A stretch of DNA of 64,000 nt from Rhodospirillales bacterium BBD 1991-14 (GCA_001657395.1 LYSY01000001.1:1054001-1118000), one strand, 5' to 3'; positions 17,630 to 28,491 are shown, numbered from the stretch's first letter. Numbers and translations: made by a program. Notes: generated by a model not told the origin, from the letters alone.

Positions 17630-19852
17630 TCAGCTGAATTTGTTGGCACGCGAAAACCCGGTCGGCGGCAGCCGTCCGGCCTGCGCGCGCTTGCCCATCC
17701 AGGCCACAAGATCGCTTTCGGTCCGCGTGCGCCCGGCCCCGGAGGACCAGGTCAGCCCATCAGCCAGGGTAAAGGTCTTGGCGTCGGACAGGCCGCCGTC
17801 CTTGTACTTCTGCATGATGACGCCGCGGCCCCGCGTCATTTCCGGCAGTTCGTCCAGCGGGAAGATGATCAGCTTCCGGTTCTCCCCGATCACCGCCACG
17901 TGGTCTCCCGCAACGGGTCTGCAGACTGCCGCCTCGACACCCTGGGCCAGGTTCAGCACCTGCTTGCCGTTCTTGGTCTGGGCGACCACCTCGTCCTCCG
18001 GAACGATGAAGCCGCGCCCATCGGCCGACGCGACGAGCAGCCTGCGGCCCGGCTCGTGGACCTGAAGCCCGACAATGTCCTGGTCGTTGGGAAGTCCCAT
18101 CATCAGCCTCAGCGGTTCGCCGAAGCCGCGCCCGCCAGGAAGCTTGTCGACGCCCAGGGTGTAGAACCGGCCGTTGGTCGCGAAGACCAGCAACTTGTCC
18201 GTCGTCTGGGCGTGGACGACAAAGCGCTCGCGATCCCCTTCCTTGTACTTGGCGTCGCTCACATCCTCCTGGTGGCCCTTCAGGGACCGCACCCAACCCT
18301 TGGCGGAGCAGAGCACCGTCACCGGCTCCCGCTCGACAACGGCTTCCAGCGGGATCACAACCTCGGACGGCGGCGCGCCGATCTCGGTCCGCCTGGCGCC
18401 TATCTCGGTCTTGGCTCCGAACTGGTCGCGGATTTCCTTGACCTGTTCGCCGATGACCGTCCAGCGCCGCTTCTCGTTCCGCAACAGCTGCTTGAGGTCC
18501 TTCTGCTCCTTGGAAAGAGCGGCATGCTCCTCTCGAATGGAAATTTCCTCGAGCTTGCGCAGGGCCCGCAGGCGCATGTTCAGGATGGCCTCGGCCTGAA
18601 CATCGGAGAGTTTCCAGCGCTTCATCATGCGCGCTTTCGGATCGTCTTCCTCCCGGATGATGCGAATGACCTCGTCGATGTTGAGGTAGGCGATCAGGTA
18701 GCCGTCGAGCACCTCCAGGCGGTGTTCGATCTTTGCGAGCCGGAACCGCGTCGTCCGTTTGAGGACCTCGTGGCGGTGATCCAGGAAGGCCCGGAGCGCC
18801 TCGCGCAGGTTCATGACCCGCGGTGTGTTGTCGGCATCCAGGACGTTCATGTTGAGGCCGACACGGGTCTCCAGATCGGTCTGGCGGAACAACGATTCCA
18901 TCAGAACCTCGGGATCGACATTCCGGCTCTTCGGCTCCAGAACCAGGCGGATCTCCTCCGTCGACTCGTCGCGGATATCGGCCAGCATGGCGAGCTTTTT
19001 GGCCAGCAGAAGCTCTGCGATCTTCTCGATCAGACGCGACTTCTGCACCTGGAACGGGATCTCGGTGACGACGATCTGGTAGCCACCGCCCTTGATCTTC
19101 TCGGCCTCCCAGCGCGCCCTCAGGCGGAAGCTGCCGCGGCCGGTCTTGTAGGATTCCACGATGCTTTCGCGCGCTTCGACCAGGATACCGCCGGTCGGAA
19201 AGTCCGGTCCCGGCACCAGGTCCACCAGCTTGTCGAAAGTCGCGTTCGGCGCCTTGATCAGATGCAGCAGTGCGTCGCAGAGTTCGCCCACGTTGTGCGG
19301 CGGGATCGACGTCGCCATGCCGACGGCAATGCCCTGAGCACCGTTCGCCAGGAGGTTGGGAAAGGCGGCCGGCAGCACCACCGGCTCCTCCGCCTCTCCG
19401 TCATAGGTCGGGCGAAAGTCGACGGCATCCGCATCGATGCCGTCCAGAAGCGCGGCGGCCACCTCGGTCAGCCGCGCCTCCGTGTAGCGCATGGCTGCGG
19501 CGTTGTCGCCATCGACGTTTCCGAAGTTCCCTTGACCGTCGATCAGGGGAAAACGGAGCGAGAAGTCCTGAGCCAGGCGGACAAGGGCATCGTAGATCGC
19601 CTGATCGCCGTGCGGGTGGAACTTGCCGATCACGTCACCCACAACACGCGCCGACTTCTTGAATCCGGTGTTGGGATCGAGCCGCAGCTGCCGCATCGCA
19701 TAGAGAAGGCGTCTGTGGACCGGCTTCAGCCCGTCCCTGACGTCCGGCAGCGATCGCGCCATGATGGTCGAAAGCGCATAGGACAGATAACGCTCCGACA
19801 GGGCGTCGGAGAGCTTGATATCGCGGATTTCCCCCGCCGGCGTGCTGTTCAT
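17630..19852 (-). CDS. parC: DNA topoisomerase IV subunit A (ParC)
   Basis: This is the cleavage subunit of topoisomerase IV, which decatenates daughter chromosomes with ParE. The 740-residue protein has the breakage-reunion domain first (residues ~20-490), with catalytic tyrosine Y123 in [11 protein letters not shown], the HPHGD segment and the quinolone-region [15 protein letters not shown]. The C-terminal beta-propeller part contains repeated K/R-G blades. The GyrA-box typical of gyrase is not seen, and the length fits alphaproteobacterial ParC. It is monocistronic or leads no visible operon. Confidence 0.95.
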   Translation of the reverse strand: MNSTPAGEIRDIKLSDALSERYLSYALSTIMARSLPDVRDGLKPVHRRLLYAMRQLRLDPNTGFKKSARVVGDVIGKFHPHGDQAIYDALVRLAQDFSLRFPLIDGQGNFGNVDGDNAAAMRYTEARLTEVAAALLDGIDADAVDFRPTYDGEAEEPVVLPAAFPNLLANGAQGIAVGMATSIPPHNVGELCDALLHLIKAPNATFDKLVDLVPGPDFPTGGILVEARESIVESYKTGRGSFRLRARWEAEKIKGGGYQIVVTEIPFQVQKSRLIEKIAELLLAKKLAMLADIRDESTEEIRLVLEPKSRNVDPEVLMESLFRQTDLETRVGLNMNVLDADNTPRVMNLREALRAFLDHRHEVLKRTTRFRLAKIEHRLEVLDGYLIAYLNIDEVIRIIREEDDPKARMMKRWKLSDVQAEAILNMRLRALRKLEEISIREEHAALSKEQKDLKQLLRNEKRRWTVIGEQVKEIRDQFGAKTEIGARRTEIGAPPSEVVIPLEAVVEREPVTVLCSAKGWVRSLKGHQEDVSDAKYKEGDRERFVVHAQTTDKLLVFATNGRFYTLGVDKLPGGRGFGEPLRLMMGLPNDQDIVGLQVHEPGRRLLVASADGRGFIVPEDEVVAQTKNGKQVLNLAQGVEAAVCRPVAGDHVAVIGENRKLIIFPLDELPEMTRGRGVIMQKYKDGGLSDAKTFTLADGLTWSSGAGRTRTESDLVAWMGKRAQAGRLPPTGFSRANKFS

Positions 19853-19937
19853 GGTTCGGTGCGAATCGGCAGTTAAGGCACGAGATACAGTAGTCAGCCC
19901 GCTGCCGAGATCAATACCTTGCCACGATTGACCTGAT

Positions 19938-21194
19938 CTAGAAGCGGTCGGCCCGATAGGGGGCCATATCGATGCCGCTCTCCCGACCCGCGATCATGCC
20001 GGCGATCAGTTCCCCGGTCCGCGCCGCCAGGCTGAGCCCGCAATGCCCGTGGCCGAAGGCCAGGTAGGCGTTGTGGTGGTGCGGCGCGCGGTCGATGACG
20101 GGCAGCGAGTCGGGCATCGACGGCCGGTAGCCCATCCACTTGGTCTCGTCCTTGCGGTCCAGCCCCGGGTACCAGCGTGACGCGTTTTCGAAGAGCACCT
20201 CCGCCCGCCGCCAGTCCGGTGCCTTGTCGAGCCCGCCCAGTTCCACTGTCCCGGCGACCCTGAGCCCGTTTTCCAGGGGCGTACAGACAAAGCCCCGCTC
20301 CGTCGAATACACCGGCAGCCGTGGGCTGACGCCTGGACTGGGAAGCGTCAGATGATAACCGCGCTCGGTGTCCAGGGGCGGCCGGCAGTCGAGCATGGCG
20401 GTCAGGGTCTTCGACCACGCGCCGGCTGCAATCACGACGGCCTCGCAAGCGGTTCGTCCCTGGTCAGTGAGAACGGCGCTCACGCCGCCATCGGCCCTTT
20501 CGAAACCGGAAACGGTCTCGCGGCGGATTATCCCGCCCAAACCGACGAATGCCGCTGCCAATTCCTGAACGAAACGGAAGTTGTCCACCGTGTAGGATAC
20601 ATCCGGATAGAAGACGCCGTGCTTGAAGATCGGGGCCAGGGCCGGTTCGAGCTGCCGAAGCTCCGGCGCCGACAGGACCTCCAGCTTGACTCCGCGGCGG
20701 CGCTGCAGCTCCAACATCGGCTGGTAGCCTCGAAACCCCGCATCGGTCTCATAGACCGATACCCAGCCGCTGCGCTTGATCATGTCCTGGATCCCGGCCG
20801 CCTTGACCAGAGGGTCGTAAGCGGCCGTGGCCCCGCGCAGCAAAGCCCTCAGTGCGATCGATATCTCTTCAACGCGCTGCGGCCTGCTGGCGCCGATGAA
20901 CCGGATCAGCCAGGGCGCGAGCCGGGGCAGGTACTGCCAGCGGAGAGCAAGCGGCCCCAGGGGATCCAGCATCATCTTCGGGACCTTCCAGAGAATCCCG
21001 GGGGTCTGGACCGGCACCACGGCCTCTTCGGTGATAATCGAGCCATTTCCGAACGACGTGCCCTCACCGGGCTCGCCGCGATCCATCAGCACCACGCGGC
21101 GGCCCTCGCGGAGCAAGTAGAGCGCCGTACAAACCCCCACGATGCCGGCGCCGACTACTACGACCGGCGCGCTCTTTCCGTCCGCTGCACTCAT
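19938..21194 (-). CDS. D-amino acid dehydrogenase-like FAD oxidoreductase (DadA family)
   Basis: This 418-aa DAO-type flavoprotein oxidises an amine or D-amino acid. The dinucleotide-binding motif [18 protein letters not shown] lies at residues ~11-28, then the FAD signature [11 protein letters not shown]. The C-terminal [18 protein letters not shown] closes the FAD site. Substrate is uncertain: DadA-type enzymes act on D-alanine and others. Its start overlaps the end of recO by 4 bp, so it is co-transcribed with the DNA repair/housekeeping block although functionally unrelated. Confidence 0.88.
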   Translation of the reverse strand: MSAADGKSAPVVVVGAGIVGVCTALYLLREGRRVVLMDRGEPGEGTSFGNGSIITEEAVVPVQTPGILWKVPKMMLDPLGPLALRWQYLPRLAPWLIRFIGASRPQRVEEISIALRALLRGATAAYDPLVKAAGIQDMIKRSGWVSVYETDAGFRGYQPMLELQRRRGVKLEVLSAPELRQLEPALAPIFKHGVFYPDVSYTVDNFRFVQELAAAFVGLGGIIRRETVSGFERADGGVSAVLTDQGRTACEAVVIAAGAWSKTLTAMLDCRPPLDTERGYHLTLPSPGVSPRLPVYSTERGFVCTPLENGLRVAGTVELGGLDKAPDWRRAEVLFENASRWYPGLDRKDETKWMGYRPSMPDSLPVIDRAPHHHNAYLAFGHGHCGLSLAARTGELIAGMIAGRESGIDMAPYRADRF

Positions 21195-21958
21195 GGGCCT
21201 TCCTTCAACGCCGATGCGTCCCCCTCACCGCCGGTCGCGGGCGCCGTCCTTGCGAAGAGCTGGGCCAGACGCTGCCGTGCTGCCGGCAGAGGCTTGTCGT
21301 GGGGGTGAAATATATAGCGCTCGAGAAAGTACCCGGTCAGCGCGAGGCCGTCCCCAACCTCCTCCTCACCCCCGGCCCCGCGGCCCAGAAGAAAACCGGG
21401 AAGCGGCAGAAGCTTCTCCTTGAAGGGCGCACCAGCCGACAGGGAAACGGCGCGCCCTGACCGCGGGCTGACGTAGCTGAGCTGATCGTTGTCCCCGCCC
21501 CCTGCGCAGCGGGTCAGGTCCAGCCCGAAGCCCAGGGACGCAAGCAATCCAAGCTCCCATCGGACATAGATTTCAGCCCAATGATCGTCCGACAGGGAGT
21601 CCAACAGGACCAAGAGGCCCTGATAGCACCCGGGATGCGGTTCGCGTTCGGGCATCGCGCCCTCGCAGACCGCTGTTGCTGCAACCAAACCGGCGAGCCG
21701 TTCCGGGTCATCCAGCGCCCGGGCCGCATAGGCCTGAACCAGCTCGCACTCGAAGCGCCCAAGGTGTTCTGCCAGGCGCCCGGTCCAGACCGCCCTCACC
21801 TGGTTTCCCGGCTGGTAGACGCCCCTCGCTCTCGCGCTCTGGGCGCCACGGACGAGCCCCGCGTGCCGGCCATGAGTTTGGCTCAAGAGCTGCACAATGG
21901 CTGATGTCTCGCCGTGCGGGCGCAGCGAGAGGATTACCGCTTCATCGTCCCACTGCAT
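21191..21958 (-). CDS. recO: DNA repair protein RecO
   Basis: This recombination mediator helps RecR load RecA onto SSB-coated single-stranded DNA. The 255-residue protein has an N-terminal OB fold starting MQWDDEAVILSLRPHGETSAIV, a helical domain with WELGLLASLGFGLDL, and a C-terminal YFLERYIFHPHDKPLPAAR motif. One Cys is present where zinc-type RecO has four, so the zinc finger is not intact. The position after era is the usual alphaproteobacterial order. Confidence 0.93.
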   Translation of the reverse strand: MQWDDEAVILSLRPHGETSAIVQLLSQTHGRHAGLVRGAQSARARGVYQPGNQVRAVWTGRLAEHLGRFECELVQAYAARALDDPERLAGLVAATAVCEGAMPEREPHPGCYQGLLVLLDSLSDDHWAEIYVRWELGLLASLGFGLDLTRCAGGGDNDQLSYVSPRSGRAVSLSAGAPFKEKLLPLPGFLLGRGAGGEEEVGDGLALTGYFLERYIFHPHDKPLPAARQRLAQLFARTAPATGGEGDASALKEGP

Positions 21959-22000
21959 CAGGCGGCCCGGACGACCCGGTGAAATGTACGGGAGCGGGAC

Positions 22001-22912
22001 CTAGGCATCGTACTCCAGCCCCAGCTGTCGATAGCGTTCCGGATCGTTGATCCAGTTCTCCCGGACCTTCACAAAGATGAAGAGGTGAACGACCTGCCCC
22101 AAAGCCTCCTGAAGCTCCGCCTGCGTCGCTTCGCGGACAGCGCGGATGGTGCGCCCGCCCTTTCCCAGACACATCGCCTTGTGCTGCTCCCGCGCGACAT
22201 AGACGGTCTGGTTGATCCTGACGGAGCCGTCCTGGAACTCTTCCCAGTCTTCGGTTTCGACCGTCAGGGCGTAGGGCAGTTCCTGATGGAGATTGAGGAA
22301 CAGCTTCTCGCGCGTCAGTTCCGCCGCCATCATCCGCAAGGAGATATCCGAAAGCTGGTCTTCAGGAAAAAGCCATGGCCCCGCCGGCATCCGGTCGGCC
22401 AGGTAGCCCATGATGTCTGCAAGACCGTCCCCGGTAAGCGCGGAAACCATGAAGACCTCCTCGAACGACGCCAGGGCGGAGAGTTGTGCGGTGAGATCCA
22501 GAAGCCGCTCGCGCTTCACCAGGTCGATCTTGTTCAGGACCAGAACCAACCTCTTCGCGCGCGCCGCGAGGCCTTCAATCACCTTGCGGGCGTCGTCCGA
22601 TATCCCCTTGCGGCCGGCGTCGTAGACCAGCAGCACCAGATCCGCATCTTCGACACCGGCCCAGGCGGCCTGTACCATGGCCCTCTCGAGCCTGCGGCTT
22701 GCTTCGAAGATCCCCGGCGTGTCGATGAAGACGATCTGGCTGTCATCTTGAACGGCAATGCCGCGAATACGCGTGCGGGTCGTCTGCACCTTGTGCGTGA
22801 CGATCGAGACCTTCGCTCCCACGAGCTGGTTTACCAGCGTCGACTTGCCGGCATTCGGCGCGCCCACAACGGCCACGAGGCCGCATCGCTGGCGGATCGC
22901 GTCGTCGGTCAC
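22001..22912 (-). CDS. era: GTPase Era
   Basis: This essential GTPase binds the 3' end of 16S rRNA and acts in 30S maturation. The GTPase domain has G1 GAPNAGKST, G3 DTPG and G4 NKID; a C-terminal KH domain follows (residues ~215-300) with REQHKAMCLGKGGRTIRAVR. The start is GTG at 22912, whose bases overlap the rnc stop codon (GTGA), giving 303 aa. A longer frame to 23107 exists but lies inside rnc. Confidence 0.95.
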   Translation of the reverse strand: MTDDAIRQRCGLVAVVGAPNAGKSTLVNQLVGAKVSIVTHKVQTTRTRIRGIAVQDDSQIVFIDTPGIFEASRRLERAMVQAAWAGVEDADLVLLVYDAGRKGISDDARKVIEGLAARAKRLVLVLNKIDLVKRERLLDLTAQLSALASFEEVFMVSALTGDGLADIMGYLADRMPAGPWLFPEDQLSDISLRMMAAELTREKLFLNLHQELPYALTVETEDWEEFQDGSVRINQTVYVAREQHKAMCLGKGGRTIRAVREATQAELQEALGQVVHLFIFVKVRENWINDPERYRQLGLEYDA

Positions 22913-23646
22913 GACTGTCCCTCCTCCAGCACGGCGAGCAGCTTGCCTGCCGCTTCCTGTTCGGCAGCCCGCTTCGACCTGCCTTGGCCCTCGATTGCGG
23001 GAAATCCCTCGACGGCGACACTGATCGTAAACACCGGGGCATGCGCCGGACCGCTTCGGTCTCTTTCCGTGTAACTCGGCAAGGGAAGGCCGCGGCCTTG
23101 CGCCCATTCCTGGAGCTTCGTTTTCGAATCCTGAGGCGGGGCGATGTCAGCCGCGATGTGGTCGCGCCAGTTGGCCCCGATAAAACGCTGAGCGGTCGCA
23201 AGGCCGCCATCCAGGTAGAGAGCCGCAATTACGGCCTCGCAGGTATCCGCCAAGAGACCGGGATTGTCGCGGCCGCTTCGCTCGGCTTCTCCCATTTCCA
23301 GACGTATGAAGCTGCCAAGGTCAAGCGCGCGCGCAACCGCAGCCAAGGTTTCCTTGCGCACCAACTGGGCGTGCCGGCGCGCCAGCTGACCCTCGGCTTC
23401 CAGGGGGAACTCCTGGAACAGCAGTTCCGCAACAACGAGACCCAGCACCCGGTCGCCAAGAAACTCAAGGCGCTCGTAATCTCCACCAAAGTGAGCGGGG
23501 TCCGCCGACACACTGGAGTGAGTCAAAGCCCGCTCGAGGTGGTCAGGAGCCTTAAAGCTGTAGCCTAGGCGGTGTTCCAGCGGAGCAAGAGGGCCGCTCC
23601 CGGTCGCCGAGGCTTGCGCGGATGCCGGCTTGTCATTGGATGGCAT
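22909..23646 (-). CDS. rnc: Ribonuclease III
   Basis: This double-strand-specific RNase matures rRNA and degrades structured RNA. The 245-residue protein has an RNase III domain with the signature ERLEFLGDRVLGL and acidic catalytic residues in ADTCEAVIAALYLD. A C-terminal dsRNA-binding domain follows from residue ~165 (DSKTKLQEWAQGRG). The ATG at 23646 lies 14 bp inside the lepB 3' end; a longer in-frame extension reads through lepB. The rnc-era overlap is 4 bp. Confidence 0.95.
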   Translation of the reverse strand: MPSNDKPASAQASATGSGPLAPLEHRLGYSFKAPDHLERALTHSSVSADPAHFGGDYERLEFLGDRVLGLVVAELLFQEFPLEAEGQLARRHAQLVRKETLAAVARALDLGSFIRLEMGEAERSGRDNPGLLADTCEAVIAALYLDGGLATAQRFIGANWRDHIAADIAPPQDSKTKLQEWAQGRGLPLPSYTERDRSGPAHAPVFTISVAVEGFPAIEGQGRSKRAAEQEAAGKLLAVLEEGQS

Positions 23647-24427
23647 CGCCGATCCGGCCAAAGCGAATTGCCGCAGGCCAGCGCCAAACTTCCCACCAGG
23701 ATGCGCTGCTGTCGTGAGAAAAGAACAGGACGTCAGCACGGCCCACCAGATTCTCGAAAGGAATCTGCCCCACGCTTCTCGATCGGCTGTCCTGACTGTT
23801 GTCCCGGTTGTCCCCCATGGCAAAGAAGTGCCCCGGCCGCACCTTCTCCGGCCCCCAGTCGTCCCAGGGCGCGGTGTCCACCTGCTCATGGATCAGATGA
23901 CGGCGGCCGTTGGGAAGGGTCTCCATGTAGACCGCACCCCGAGCGGAGGGATAATCGTACTTTTCCAGTTCGGAAGGCAGAAGACGCTCCCGCTTGGCCG
24001 GCTCCCCATTGACATGGAGAACGCCACCGCGGACTTCGATCTCGTCACCCGGCAGGCCGACAATGCGCTTGATGTAGTCCGTCTTGACATCCTGCGGCGT
24101 CCTGAACACGGCGACGTCACCGACCTCCGGTTCGGAAAAGAAGACGCGCCCGTCAAAGAGGTTCGGGCTGAACGGCAACGAATACTTGCTGTATCCGTAG
24201 GAGAGCTTCGACACGAAGAGGTAGTCGCCAATCAGCAGCGTCGGCTCCATAGAGCTCGAAGGGATGTTGAAGGGCTCATAGGCGAAGGTCCGGACCCCAA
24301 GGGCGATCAGAACGGCGATCACGACCGTACGCAGCGTCTCCAGCAGCGCCCCGGTCGACGATTGACTGCCTTCGGCGCTGTTCTCCGGATCCGCGTCCGG
24401 GCCCTTGTTGCTCATTGAGTTATCCAT
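23633..24427 (-). CDS. lepB: Signal peptidase I (LepB)
   Basis: This inner-membrane peptidase removes Sec and Tat signal peptides. It has a polar N-terminus, one membrane helix (residues ~30-48), the serine nucleophile S59 in SSSMEPT, and the general-base lysine K120 in DYIKRIVGLPGD. The C-terminal GHFFAMGDNRDNSQDSR box is intact. At 264 aa it is of the short single-anchor type usual in alphaproteobacteria. It heads the tight lepB-rnc-era-recO run, with a 46-bp gap after acpS. Confidence 0.95.
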   Translation of the reverse strand: MDNSMSNKGPDADPENSAEGSQSSTGALLETLRTVVIAVLIALGVRTFAYEPFNIPSSSMEPTLLIGDYLFVSKLSYGYSKYSLPFSPNLFDGRVFFSEPEVGDVAVFRTPQDVKTDYIKRIVGLPGDEIEVRGGVLHVNGEPAKRERLLPSELEKYDYPSARGAVYMETLPNGRRHLIHEQVDTAPWDDWGPEKVRPGHFFAMGDNRDNSQDSRSRSVGQIPFENLVGRADVLFFSHDSSASWWEVWRWPAAIRFGRIGDAIQ

Positions 24428-24474
24428 TGTCTTCTGCTGCGCTGCTCGTTCCTGGCGTCAGGCCGGTTCATCCG

Positions 24475-24879
24475 CTATTCGCCCGGCAAGGCGGTGATGA
24501 TCACGATCACCTGAGCAAGCGGATAGTCATCGGTGATGGTAATGTCAATCTGCGCCCGCATGCCCGGCGGGGTCATCTCATCAAGCCGGGCCGCCGCACC
24601 GCGGGTCAGTGCCATAGTCGGCTTGCCGCTTGGCAGGTTGACCACCCCCAGGTCGCGCCAATGCACGCCCCGCCGCGGAACGCCGGTTCCCAGGGCCTTG
24701 GCACAAGCCTCTTTGGCAGCAAACCTCTTGGCGTAGCTCGCGGCACGGGCGGCGCGGCGATCCGATTTCTGCCGCTCGATGTCAGTAAAGCATCGCTGCG
24801 TGAAGCGCTCACCGAAGCGATCAAGAGTCTTCTCGATGCGCCGGATGTCGATGAGGTCGCTGCCAAGGCCCAGAATCAT
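24475..24879 (-). CDS. acpS: Holo-[acyl-carrier-protein] synthase
   Basis: This enzyme transfers 4'-phosphopantetheine from CoA to apo-ACP. The 134-residue protein carries the magnesium-binding aspartate in [16 protein letters not shown] and the glutamate in [16 protein letters not shown], both family hallmarks. It lies between pdxJ and lepB in the same direction, the common alphaproteobacterial order. Confidence 0.95.
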   Translation of the reverse strand: MILGLGSDLIDIRRIEKTLDRFGERFTQRCFTDIERQKSDRRAARAASYAKRFAAKEACAKALGTGVPRRGVHWRDLGVVNLPSGKPTMALTRGAAARLDEMTPPGMRAQIDITITDDYPLAQVIVIITALPGE

Positions 24880-24918
24880 CCTACCGACCCAAGCTCCCCA
24901 GACCTCAAGCTCAAGAGA

Positions 24919-25689
24919 CTAGGCGCTGCGCGCACTCCCCGCCTCCGCGCGTGCCTTGTCCATCAGGGCCCGCATCCTGCGGATCGAGCTGTCGAACCCG
25001 CCGAAGATCGCCTCTCCAACCAGGAAATGGCCAATGTTCAGCTCGGCAATTGTGGGAATGGCGGCGACCGGCCCGACTGTATCGAAGGTCAAGCCGTGTC
25101 CTGCATGGCATTCCAACCCCAGCTCCGCAGCGTGCTCGGCCGCCTCCTGCAGCTGCTGAAGACAGCGCTCCGTGCGCTCCCCTTCAGGATCTTCCAGAAA
25201 AGCCTCACAGTAGGCCCCGGTATGGAGTTCCACCACCGGTGCCCCCAGAGAGACCGCGGCCTGCAGCTGCTTCGGATCGGCTTCGATAAAGAGCGACACC
25301 CGGGACCCTGCTTCACGCAGACTGCTGACGAAGTGCTGCAGGTGATTATGGCCACCGGCAGCATCGAGCCCGCCCTCGGTTGTCCGCTCTTCCCGCCGCT
25401 CCGGCACGATGCAGGCGGCATGCGGGCGATGGCGTAGAGCGATCTCCAGCATCTCCTCCGTCGCCGCCATCTCGAGGTTGAGAGGAATGTCCAGTTCCGC
25501 GGTCAGCCTCTCGATATCGCTGTCGGAGATGTGGCGTCGATCCTCGCGCAGGTGGGCCGTAATCCCATCAGCGCCGGCCGCCGCGGCCAGGCGCGCTGCG
25601 CGCACAGGATCTGGATGCAGGCCGCCGCGGGCGTTCCGGATCGTCGCGACGTGGTCGATGTTCACACCGAGCCTAAGGTGTCGGTTCAA
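24919..25689 (-). CDS. pdxJ: Pyridoxine 5'-phosphate synthase
   Basis: PdxJ condenses 1-deoxy-D-xylulose 5-phosphate with 3-amino-2-oxopropyl phosphate to pyridoxine 5'-phosphate. The 256-residue TIM barrel shows [16 protein letters not shown] at the N-terminus, [16 protein letters not shown], and [11 protein letters not shown] with the C-terminal [14 protein letters not shown]. Its start overlaps the stop of the upstream DUF2062 gene by 4 bp. Confidence 0.95.
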   Translation of the reverse strand: MNRHLRLGVNIDHVATIRNARGGLHPDPVRAARLAAAAGADGITAHLREDRRHISDSDIERLTAELDIPLNLEMAATEEMLEIALRHRPHAACIVPERREERTTEGGLDAAGGHNHLQHFVSSLREAGSRVSLFIEADPKQLQAAVSLGAPVVELHTGAYCEAFLEDPEGERTERCLQQLQEAAEHAAELGLECHAGHGLTFDTVGPVAAIPTIAELNIGHFLVGEAIFGGFDSSIRRMRALMDKARAEAGSARSA

Positions 25690-26303
25690 GGCTGCCTCTC
25701 AAAGTCTTTGGCAACGCGGAAGGTCTCTCCCCGGTCGGCCGGGCGGCCCTTGGGCCCGCGGCCCTCTCGCGAGTACCTGAGTTTCCGGCGGATGCGCCGG
25801 CGCCTGGCCCGCTGATACTGGTCCACGGTCTGCTTGATGGGCCAAAAGAAGGCGAACCACGCGAAAATAGCCGTCGGCACGCCCCCGACCGCCATTGGGA
25901 GCAGAACCTTCAGCGGATTCTCAGTTATGTATCCCAATGAAAGGCTTTGCGGCAGGGCCGTCAAGTCATCGTTGCCGATGAGCCAAGTGCCCAGGCTGTA
26001 AATCCACAGCCAGATGAAGGGAAATGTCCAGGGGTTTCCGACAACGGTGCCAATAGCCGCGGCAATGAGATTCCCGCGCAGGACCAGTGCCAAAACCACA
26101 GCGAGAATGAAGTGGAGGCCGATGAAGGGGGTGAACGAGATTGCGGCACCCGATGCAAACCCTGCCGCAATGCGGTAGGGGGTGCCCGGCAATCGCCGCA
26201 GGCGGTGCGCGACATAGGTGCCGGAACGGCGCCACCCGCCCTTCGGCCAGACCGCGTCGAAGAATCGCTGCACTGTGGGACGGGGCTTACGGCGCTTGAA
26301 CAT
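25686..26303 (-). CDS. DUF2062 domain-containing membrane protein
   Basis: This 205-residue protein of unknown function has the DUF2062 signature: a basic N-terminus, then [26 protein letters not shown], with membrane segments near residues 45-80, 85-115 and 150-175. A polybasic tail follows ([12 protein letters not shown]). It is translationally coupled to pdxJ by a 4-bp overlap and lies 34 bp after rsh. Conserved association with pdxJ/acpS in alphaproteobacteria is common, but its role is not known. Confidence 0.8.
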   Translation of the reverse strand: MFKRRKPRPTVQRFFDAVWPKGGWRRSGTYVAHRLRRLPGTPYRIAAGFASGAAISFTPFIGLHFILAVVLALVLRGNLIAAAIGTVVGNPWTFPFIWLWIYSLGTWLIGNDDLTALPQSLSLGYITENPLKVLLPMAVGGVPTAIFAWFAFFWPIKQTVDQYQRARRRRIRRKLRYSREGRGPKGRPADRGETFRVAKDFERQP

Positions 26304-26337
26304 CCTGCAATCCTAGACGCAAAAGGTGGCCGTGAGC

Positions 26338-28491
26338 TTAACCGCGAGCCCGTTCGACGGAAGTAATGACAGGCATTGCCCTCAGCGCCGCGATTATATT
26401 TGTCAGGTGCTTAACGCTGGTCACCTCTACATCGATTATCATCTCAAAGAAATCAGTAGATCGATTTGTAATTTTTAAGTTGCTGATATTTCCACTGTTC
26501 TTTCCAATAATCGTAGAAAGGCCGCCCAGGCTGCCCGGTTCGTTCGCCACAATCACATGCAGTCTTCCGGTTCTTTGCTCCTGGCTGTCCTCCACGTCCC
26601 ACGCCAGATCGACCCAGCGCTCCGGAGTAGCCTGGAAGCTCTCCAGCGTATCGCAGTCGATGGTATGCACGGTGACGCCCTTTCCGGTCGTTACAATGCC
26701 AACGATGCGATCGCCGGGTAGAGGGTGACAGCAGTGCGCATAATGAACCGCCATGCCGGGGATCAGGCCCTTGATGGGGACCGACGTTTCCTTGCTCTTG
26801 CCCTGGCGCGCCCGCGCCCGGGCAATCGGCACCACCTTCGTCGGCGCGGTTTCCGCCTTCGCACCGGGGAAGACGGCCACCACGACCTCCCGCCCCGTCA
26901 GATGCCCTTGGCCCACCGCCGCACAGAGATCCATCACCGAATCACAGCGGAAACGCTTGAGCACGGTCTCCAGACCCTTCTCGCTGAACTCGTAGCCCTC
27001 CTGCCGAAACGCCTTTTGAAGGATCTGACGGCCGAGTTCGGTGTACTGCTCGAGCTGCTTCAGCCTGACAAAGCGGCGGATGCGCGCCTTCGCCTTGCCG
27101 CTGACAACGAACTGCTCCCAGTCGGGAGACGGCGTCTGCGCCCTCGACGTGATGATCTCCACCTGGTCCCCGTTCTGGAGCGGCGCCCGAAGCTGCACCA
27201 TCCGACCGTTGACCTTTGCGCCGACACAGGTGTCGCCGACTTCGGAGTGGACGGCGTAGGCAAAGTCGACCGGCGTGGCGCCTCTGGGCAGGGCGATCAC
27301 AGCCCCCTTCGGCGTAAAGCAGAAGACCTGATCCTGAAACATTTCGAGCTTCGTGTGCTCGAGAAACTCCTCGGGATTGTCGGCGTGTTCCAGAATGTCC
27401 AGCAACTCCCGCATCCAGCGGTACTGCCGGCCTTCCACCTGCGGGTGGGTCTGCTTGTACTGCTTGTACTGCCAGTGGGCCGCCACGCCGTACTCGGCAA
27501 TCTCGTGCATATCATGGGTTCGGATCTGGACCTCAATCCGATGGCGCTCAGGCCCGATGATCGTGGTGTGGAGAGAGCTGTAGCCGTTCGGCTTGGGGAT
27601 GGAGATGTAGTCCTTGAAACGGCCCGGCACCACTGGGTAGCGGCTGTGGAGCAGGCCCAGGGCATGATAGCACTCCCCGGGCGTATCGACGACGATCCGG
27701 AATGCCATGATGTCGGAGAGCTGCTCGAAGGTAATGTTCTTGCGCTGCATCTTGCGCCAGACCGAGTAAGGGGTCTTCATGCGCCCGGAAACCGCCGCCT
27801 TGATGCCTTCGCTCGTCAGCGTTGACCGCAGTTCTTCAATGATGCGCCCGGAAAGATCCTGACCCTGCCCCCGCAGGAAGTCCAGGCGCGCCAGAACTGA
27901 CTCGCGCCCGTCCTTGTTCAGCTCGGCAAAGGCGAGGTCTTCAAGTTGGTCCTTGAAGCCATGCATCCCGATGCGCTCGGCCAGCGGCGCATAGATATCC
28001 ATGGTCTCGCGGGCGATGCGGCGGCGTTTCTCGTCTGAGCCGATGAAATGCAGGGTCTGCATGTTGTGCAGCCGGTCGGCGAGCTTCACCAGAAGCACGC
28101 GGATGTCTTCAGACATCGCAACAAGAAGCTTGCGGAAGTTCTCGGCATGCTTGGTTTCTTCGGACTGCAGCTCGAGCCGCCCAAGCTTCGTGACACCGTC
28201 CACGAGGCGCGCAATCTCGCCGCCGAAATGGGCCTCGAGGTCCTCAAGCGAGGCATCGGTGTCTTCAACGACATCGTGAAGCAGGGCTGTGATGATGGAG
28301 GAATCGTCGAGCTTCAGATCGGTCAGAATGCCCGCCACCTCGATCGGATGGGAGAAGTAGGGATCGCCAGACGCGCGCGTCTGTGTCCCATGCGCCTTCA
28401 TCGCATAGACGTAGGCGCGGTTGAGGGCGTCCTCATCCGCGCCCGGGTCATAGGATTTGACCCGTTCGACCAGCTCAAACTGCCGGATCAT
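26338..28491 (-). CDS. rsh: Bifunctional (p)ppGpp synthetase/hydrolase, RelA/SpoT homolog
   Basis: This enzyme makes and degrades the stringent-response alarmone. The 717-residue protein contains, in order, the HD hydrolase domain (residues ~25-190, with SHPIEVAGIL and LLHDVVEDT), the synthetase domain (~240-350, with RFKDYISIPKPNGYSSLHTT), TGS (~390-450), a helical/zinc-finger-like region with HYAHCCHPLPGD, and ACT (~640-717). Both catalytic halves look intact, so it is the single Rsh typical of alphaproteobacteria. The last ~45 codons are clearly AT-rich compared with the rest of the gene. Confidence 0.95.
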   Translation of the reverse strand: MIRQFELVERVKSYDPGADEDALNRAYVYAMKAHGTQTRASGDPYFSHPIEVAGILTDLKLDDSSIITALLHDVVEDTDASLEDLEAHFGGEIARLVDGVTKLGRLELQSEETKHAENFRKLLVAMSEDIRVLLVKLADRLHNMQTLHFIGSDEKRRRIARETMDIYAPLAERIGMHGFKDQLEDLAFAELNKDGRESVLARLDFLRGQGQDLSGRIIEELRSTLTSEGIKAAVSGRMKTPYSVWRKMQRKNITFEQLSDIMAFRIVVDTPGECYHALGLLHSRYPVVPGRFKDYISIPKPNGYSSLHTTIIGPERHRIEVQIRTHDMHEIAEYGVAAHWQYKQYKQTHPQVEGRQYRWMRELLDILEHADNPEEFLEHTKLEMFQDQVFCFTPKGAVIALPRGATPVDFAYAVHSEVGDTCVGAKVNGRMVQLRAPLQNGDQVEIITSRAQTPSPDWEQFVVSGKAKARIRRFVRLKQLEQYTELGRQILQKAFRQEGYEFSEKGLETVLKRFRCDSVMDLCAAVGQGHLTGREVVVAVFPGAKAETAPTKVVPIARARARQGKSKETSVPIKGLIPGMAVHYAHCCHPLPGDRIVGIVTTGKGVTVHTIDCDTLESFQATPERWVDLAWDVEDSQEQRTGRLHVIVANEPGSLGGLSTIIGKNSGNISNLKITNRSTDFFEMIIDVEVTSVKHLTNIIAALRAMPVITSVERARG

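Noticed and set aside
17900-19876. 658-codon open frame on the plus strand opposite parC
   Set aside because: It is an antisense shadow of a high-GC gene; parC on the other strand has complete catalytic motifs.
22913-23107. N-terminal extension of era by 65 codons
   Set aside because: It lies inside rnc and lacks conservation; the GTG overlapping the rnc stop gives the normal protein.
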